A DNA stretch of 64,000 nt. It comes from Planctomycetaceae bacterium. Its GTDB lineage: Bacteria; Planctomycetota; Planctomycetia; Planctomycetales; Planctomycetaceae. This document shows positions 61,643 through 64,000 of this stretch, in pieces. Below the pieces are notes generated by a model. It was not told the DNA's origin. It did no database searches and saw only the letters and a list, made by a program, of their open reading frames with translations. The stretch is taken from positions 1 through 64,000 of the forward strand of contig WFTL01000091.1 in NCBI GenBank assembly GCA_015485495.1, in the 5' to 3' direction. The translations under genes and the position numbers were made by a program. Each line of letters begins with the position of its first letter. The stretch's first letter is position 1.

Positions 61643-63003
61643 TGGACCGGCATGCCCCGGCACCGCCTGTTCCCAGGCGGCTTGCTGACACCGATCTGAC
61701 ACCGTCGCTGAGGCTGGCCAGGTCGTCGCGCTGGGCGCGTCATCTGGCCCGCTGGATGGTTCTGCTGCTGATCAGCATCGTCGTGTTCACAGCCTTTGCT
61801 CCATGGCAGCAGTTCGTTCAGGGAAACGGACAGGTCGTTGCCTTCAACCCGCTGCACCGCGAACAGACCGTTCAGGCTCCTGTGTCCGGCCGCGTGACCC
61901 GCTGGATTCCGGGAATTCGCGAAGGCATGCGTGTGGAAAAGGGACAGACGATCGTGGAAATCCGCGACATGGATCCGAATCTGCTGGAACGGCTGGAACA
62001 GCAGGTCGACGCAACACGGCGGGAGATGGAGTATCTGCAGAAAATGTCGGCCACCTATGAATCGCAGGTGGAGGAATTCCGCCAGGTACGGGATCAGATG
62101 GTGGCCGCGGCGGACCAGTACATCCTCATGGCGAAAGAAAAACGGAAGGCCGAACAGCAGAAACTGCAGGCGGCCCAGGCGGCTCTCGTCCAGATCGAAA
62201 CGGATTACAAACGGCAGAAACAACTGGCTGAAGAAGGCATCGCGTCGACTCTGAAACTGCAGATCGCTGACCGAAAATTCCAGGAAGCGACCGCCAAAGT
62301 GAAGCAGGCCCGGGCCGCAGTGGCCGCGGCGGACAGTGCCGTCGAAGCGAAGATTCGGGAACGAGAAGCCAAAGCGCGGGAAGGCCAGACGAAAATCGAT
62401 TCCGCCACGGCGAAGCTGCGCAGGGCGCAGAGCGATGTTGCGAAAACGGAAAAACTCCTGCTCGATCTGAATGTCAAACTGTCCCGCCAGCAAAGTCAGG
62501 TGGTCACCGCTCCCTGGGACGGATTCGTGTTTCGCCTGAACACGTTCCAGCAGGGAGCCATCGTCAAGAAAGGGGACGCTCTGTTCACCATCGTCCCCGA
62601 CACTCCGGATCGGGCTGTGGAACTGTGGCTGGACGGCAACGATGCGTCCTGGGTCACCACGGGCCGCCATGTCCGGCTGCAGTTCGAAGGCTGGCCCGGC
62701 ATTCAGCTCGCCGGCTGGCCGTCTCTTGCCATCAACACCTTCGGCGGAAAGGTCTCCGTCATCGATTCCACCGACAACGGAAAAGGGCAGTTTCGCATTC
62801 TGGTCTGCCCCGATCCGAACGACATTCCCTGGCCTTCGGATCGATTCCTCAGACAGGGGGTGCAGGCGCGGGGACTGGTGATGCTGGAACGCGTCCCTCT
62901 GTGGTTCGAAATCTGGCGCCAGCTCAACGGCTTCCCGCCCGTGGTCGACGTGGACATGCCGAAGAAGAAAAGCAAAGGTGGTCTGCTGAAGAAACTGAAA
63001 TAG
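61642..63003 (+). CDS. HlyD-family periplasmic adaptor (membrane fusion protein)
   Basis: The 453-residue protein has one N-terminal membrane segment (about 38-55, WMVLLLISIVVFTAFA), a lipoyl/barrel-sandwich half motif (GNGQVVAFNPLHREQTVQAP and SGRVTRWIPG), a long alpha-hairpin coiled coil (about 115-290, rich in Glu, Lys, Ala), the second half (VVTAPWDGFVFRLNTFQQGA followed by IVKKGDALFTIV) and a C-terminal Lys tail. It should link the inner-membrane ABC protein to the TolC duct. ATG 61642 shares its A with the ABC stop (TGATG), and AGGAG lies eight bases upstream. No RTX or other secretion substrate is encoded next to it. Confidence 0.94.
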   Translation: MDRHAPAPPVPRRLADTDLTPSLRLARSSRWARHLARWMVLLLISIVVFTAFAPWQQFVQGNGQVVAFNPLHREQTVQAPVSGRVTRWIPGIREGMRVEKGQTIVEIRDMDPNLLERLEQQVDATRREMEYLQKMSATYESQVEEFRQVRDQMVAAADQYILMAKEKRKAEQQKLQAAQAALVQIETDYKRQKQLAEEGIASTLKLQIADRKFQEATAKVKQARAAVAAADSAVEAKIREREAKAREGQTKIDSATAKLRRAQSDVAKTEKLLLDLNVKLSRQQSQVVTAPWDGFVFRLNTFQQGAIVKKGDALFTIVPDTPDRAVELWLDGNDASWVTTGRHVRLQFEGWPGIQLAGWPSLAINTFGGKVSVIDSTDNGKGQFRILVCPDPNDIPWPSDRFLRQGVQARGLVMLERVPLWFEIWRQLNGFPPVVDVDMPKKKSKGGLLKKLK

Positions 63004-63215
63004 GTCGATGCCGGTCATCCGGCTGCTGGTCCGGTCCGGTTGACGTGTGACCGGCGTTCCGCGCCGACTGGGTGGGATACCCCCATTTCCTGTACCTGGC
63101 GTTCTGAGAGTGCGGGCTGGGTAAGGGATTCCGCAGTCTGCCGGCGGAGTGAGGGCGTTGCCCGAACGGAGCCGGCCTGCACGCTGTCGTTCACCGTGGG
63201 CATACAAAAAACCGC

Positions 63216-63584
63216 GTGCGGCAGCTTCGACAGGATGCGACGTTTCCCGAACGGCTGCTCTGGAGTCATCTTCACAGTCGCCGACTCTGCGGTCTGAAGT
63301 TTCGCCGACCGCATCCCGTCGGCCATTTCATCGTCGACTTCTGCTCTCATGGGCATCATCTGGCCGTGGAACGCGATGGTCGCAGCCGCACCGACCAGGA
63401 TACACAGGATGCGGTCCGCAGCGCGTGGCTGGAAAAGCAGGGCGTTCGCGTGCTGCGTTTTCACCATGATGATGTGCCGGAAGATGTCGAATCGGTGCTC
63501 ACCGCTATTGCGAAGGCAGCGGGAATCGATGTGTTGGCTGCCGATACGCAGCGCCCCGGGGAGGGACGAACTACCTCAGCGTGA
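63216..63584 (+). CDS. DUF559 domain protein (endonuclease-like fold)
   Basis: The 122-residue protein from GTG 63216 matches DUF559 (Vsr-related, PD-(D/E)XK-like): LRQDATFPERLLWSHL, LCGLKFRRPHPVGHFIVDF (catalytic Asp region), HLAVERDGRSR (Glu) and WLEKQGVRVLRFHHDDVPED. The frame is open upstream to about 63153 and part of the usual start (GHTKNRVR-like) lies before GTG, so the true start may be a rare codon further up. The stretch between VERDG and the tail is shorter than usual. DUF559 proteins are often linked to mobile or restriction-type regions; function unproven. Confidence 0.8.
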   Translation: MRQLRQDATFPERLLWSHLHSRRLCGLKFRRPHPVGHFIVDFCSHGHHLAVERDGRSRTDQDTQDAVRSAWLEKQGVRVLRFHHDDVPEDVESVLTAIAKAAGIDVLAADTQRPGEGRTTSA

Positions 63585-63700
63585 CCTGAAGCCGGACCAG
63601 ACACTGCCGGTCCAGATTGCCGGTTCCCGCCGTATGCGCACCGCAAACTGCATGTTGCGTGGGTGTGCAGGCTGATGGCTTTTCCATTCGAGGAGAAGCT

Positions 63701-64000
63701 GTGAGTCGCACGGATTCGGCCCGGCAGTGGACGGAACGGATCGCACAGCAGAAGTTGTTCGGGCTGTCGACTGATGCGAGCCTGCGCCGTTGCCGCCTCG
63801 GCGTTTCGCTCCCGGTTCCGGCCTGCCGGCTTCCCGCTCACGGCCAGGAATCACAGCGGAAGGGCGCAAGCTCTCCGGTGAGAACATTCACCCACGCACC
63901 GGCCGGCCGGCTCGCGCCGTGCCGCTTCCATGCGCTCTCATCGAAAGCCCTGACGCCCGCCTGCCGATCGTTGAAGCAGCGCGGCCTGCAGCCGATCGAC
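63701..64000 (+). pseudogene. Possible IS66-type TnpA-like fragment, cut by window edge
   Basis: GTG 63701, with AGGAG five bases upstream, opens a frame to the window end. The first 25 residues (VSRTDSARQWTERIAQQKLF) resemble the start of IS66-type transposition accessory proteins (MSRT.SAR.WxERI), but the expected helix-turn-helix that follows (GLS..AFCR..GVS..SFY.WR) is only partly recognisable and later residues look out of frame. It may be a decayed insertion element or an unrelated gene. No terminal inverted repeats were recognised. Confidence 0.3.

Noticed and set aside
1-64000. tRNA, rRNA, CRISPR arrays or a replication origin
   Set aside because: No T-loop GTTCRA with matching acceptor and anticodon stems, no regularly spaced direct repeats outside coding repeats, and no DnaA-box cluster was seen by eye; tRNAscan-SE would be decisive for the first point.

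Overview
The window is a high-GC, gene-dense chromosomal segment of a planctomycete (phylum Planctomycetota). The assignment rests on a HEAT-repeat cytochrome of the PVC type with a C-terminal CxxCH heme site, a DUF1570 HExxH peptidase, a stand-alone MfnB-type enzyme of C1 metabolism, LL-diaminopimelate aminotransferase, a lysine-tailed topoisomerase I, an HDOD protein pair and long Asp/Ser-rich repeat proteins. No tRNA, rRNA or CRISPR array was recognised. The layout is mostly short co-directional gene strings, often joined by ATGA, GTGA or TGATG stop/start overlaps.

Left part (1-12.4 kb): the 3' end of an unidentified gene and an HDOD protein; a minus-strand cobalamin-salvage string (DUF6580 membrane protein, BtuF-like binding protein, DUF71/COG2102 ATPase), possibly headed by an unannotated Cys-rich small ORF; an ABC-2 exporter pair, methionine aminopeptidase, a PLP aminotransferase overlapping an EpmA-type lysine ligase, a membrane protein, a histone-H1-like Lys-rich protein, MfnB, and a lone Flp pilin with a good terminator.

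Middle (12.4-39.5 kb): a secreted endonuclease/phosphatase-like protein and a WD40 protein; dapL divergent from a class II DAHP synthase-hisB-metG string; an aspartyl beta-hydroxylase-like protein, Nudix and mazG; then the minus-strand string topA, M20 dipeptidase, serS, Ser/Thr kinase. Divergent from topA is a SurA/PpiD-like chaperone with a long acidic linker. NrnA-type DHH phosphoesterase and a coiled-coil zinc-ribbon protein run opposite to pyruvate carboxylase, whose leader carries a hairpin and three perfect copies of an 18-bp repeat.

Right part (39.5-64 kb): PVC cytochrome, a 2OG-Fe(II) oxygenase, endonuclease III, DUF1570 peptidase, a TMTC-like membrane protein, a lipoprotein, kdsA, yjbQ, a zinc-ribbon membrane pseudoprotease, a helix-turn-helix protein with DSD and DSGI repeats, a DUF2294/MpsC-like protein, a candidate independent small RNA, and a type I secretion operon (TolC-ABC-HlyD). 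The ABC subunit lacks the catalytic residues of its ATPase domain. The edge holds a DUF559 protein and a possible transposase-accessory fragment.

The most unusual points are the hydrolysis-deficient-looking type I exporter, the membrane-anchored HTH/DSD-repeat protein, the pseudoprotease that has lost all three catalytic residues, and the promoter-RNA-terminator unit at 56.8-57.0 kb. All functional statements are from reading the sequence; no homology search was possible.
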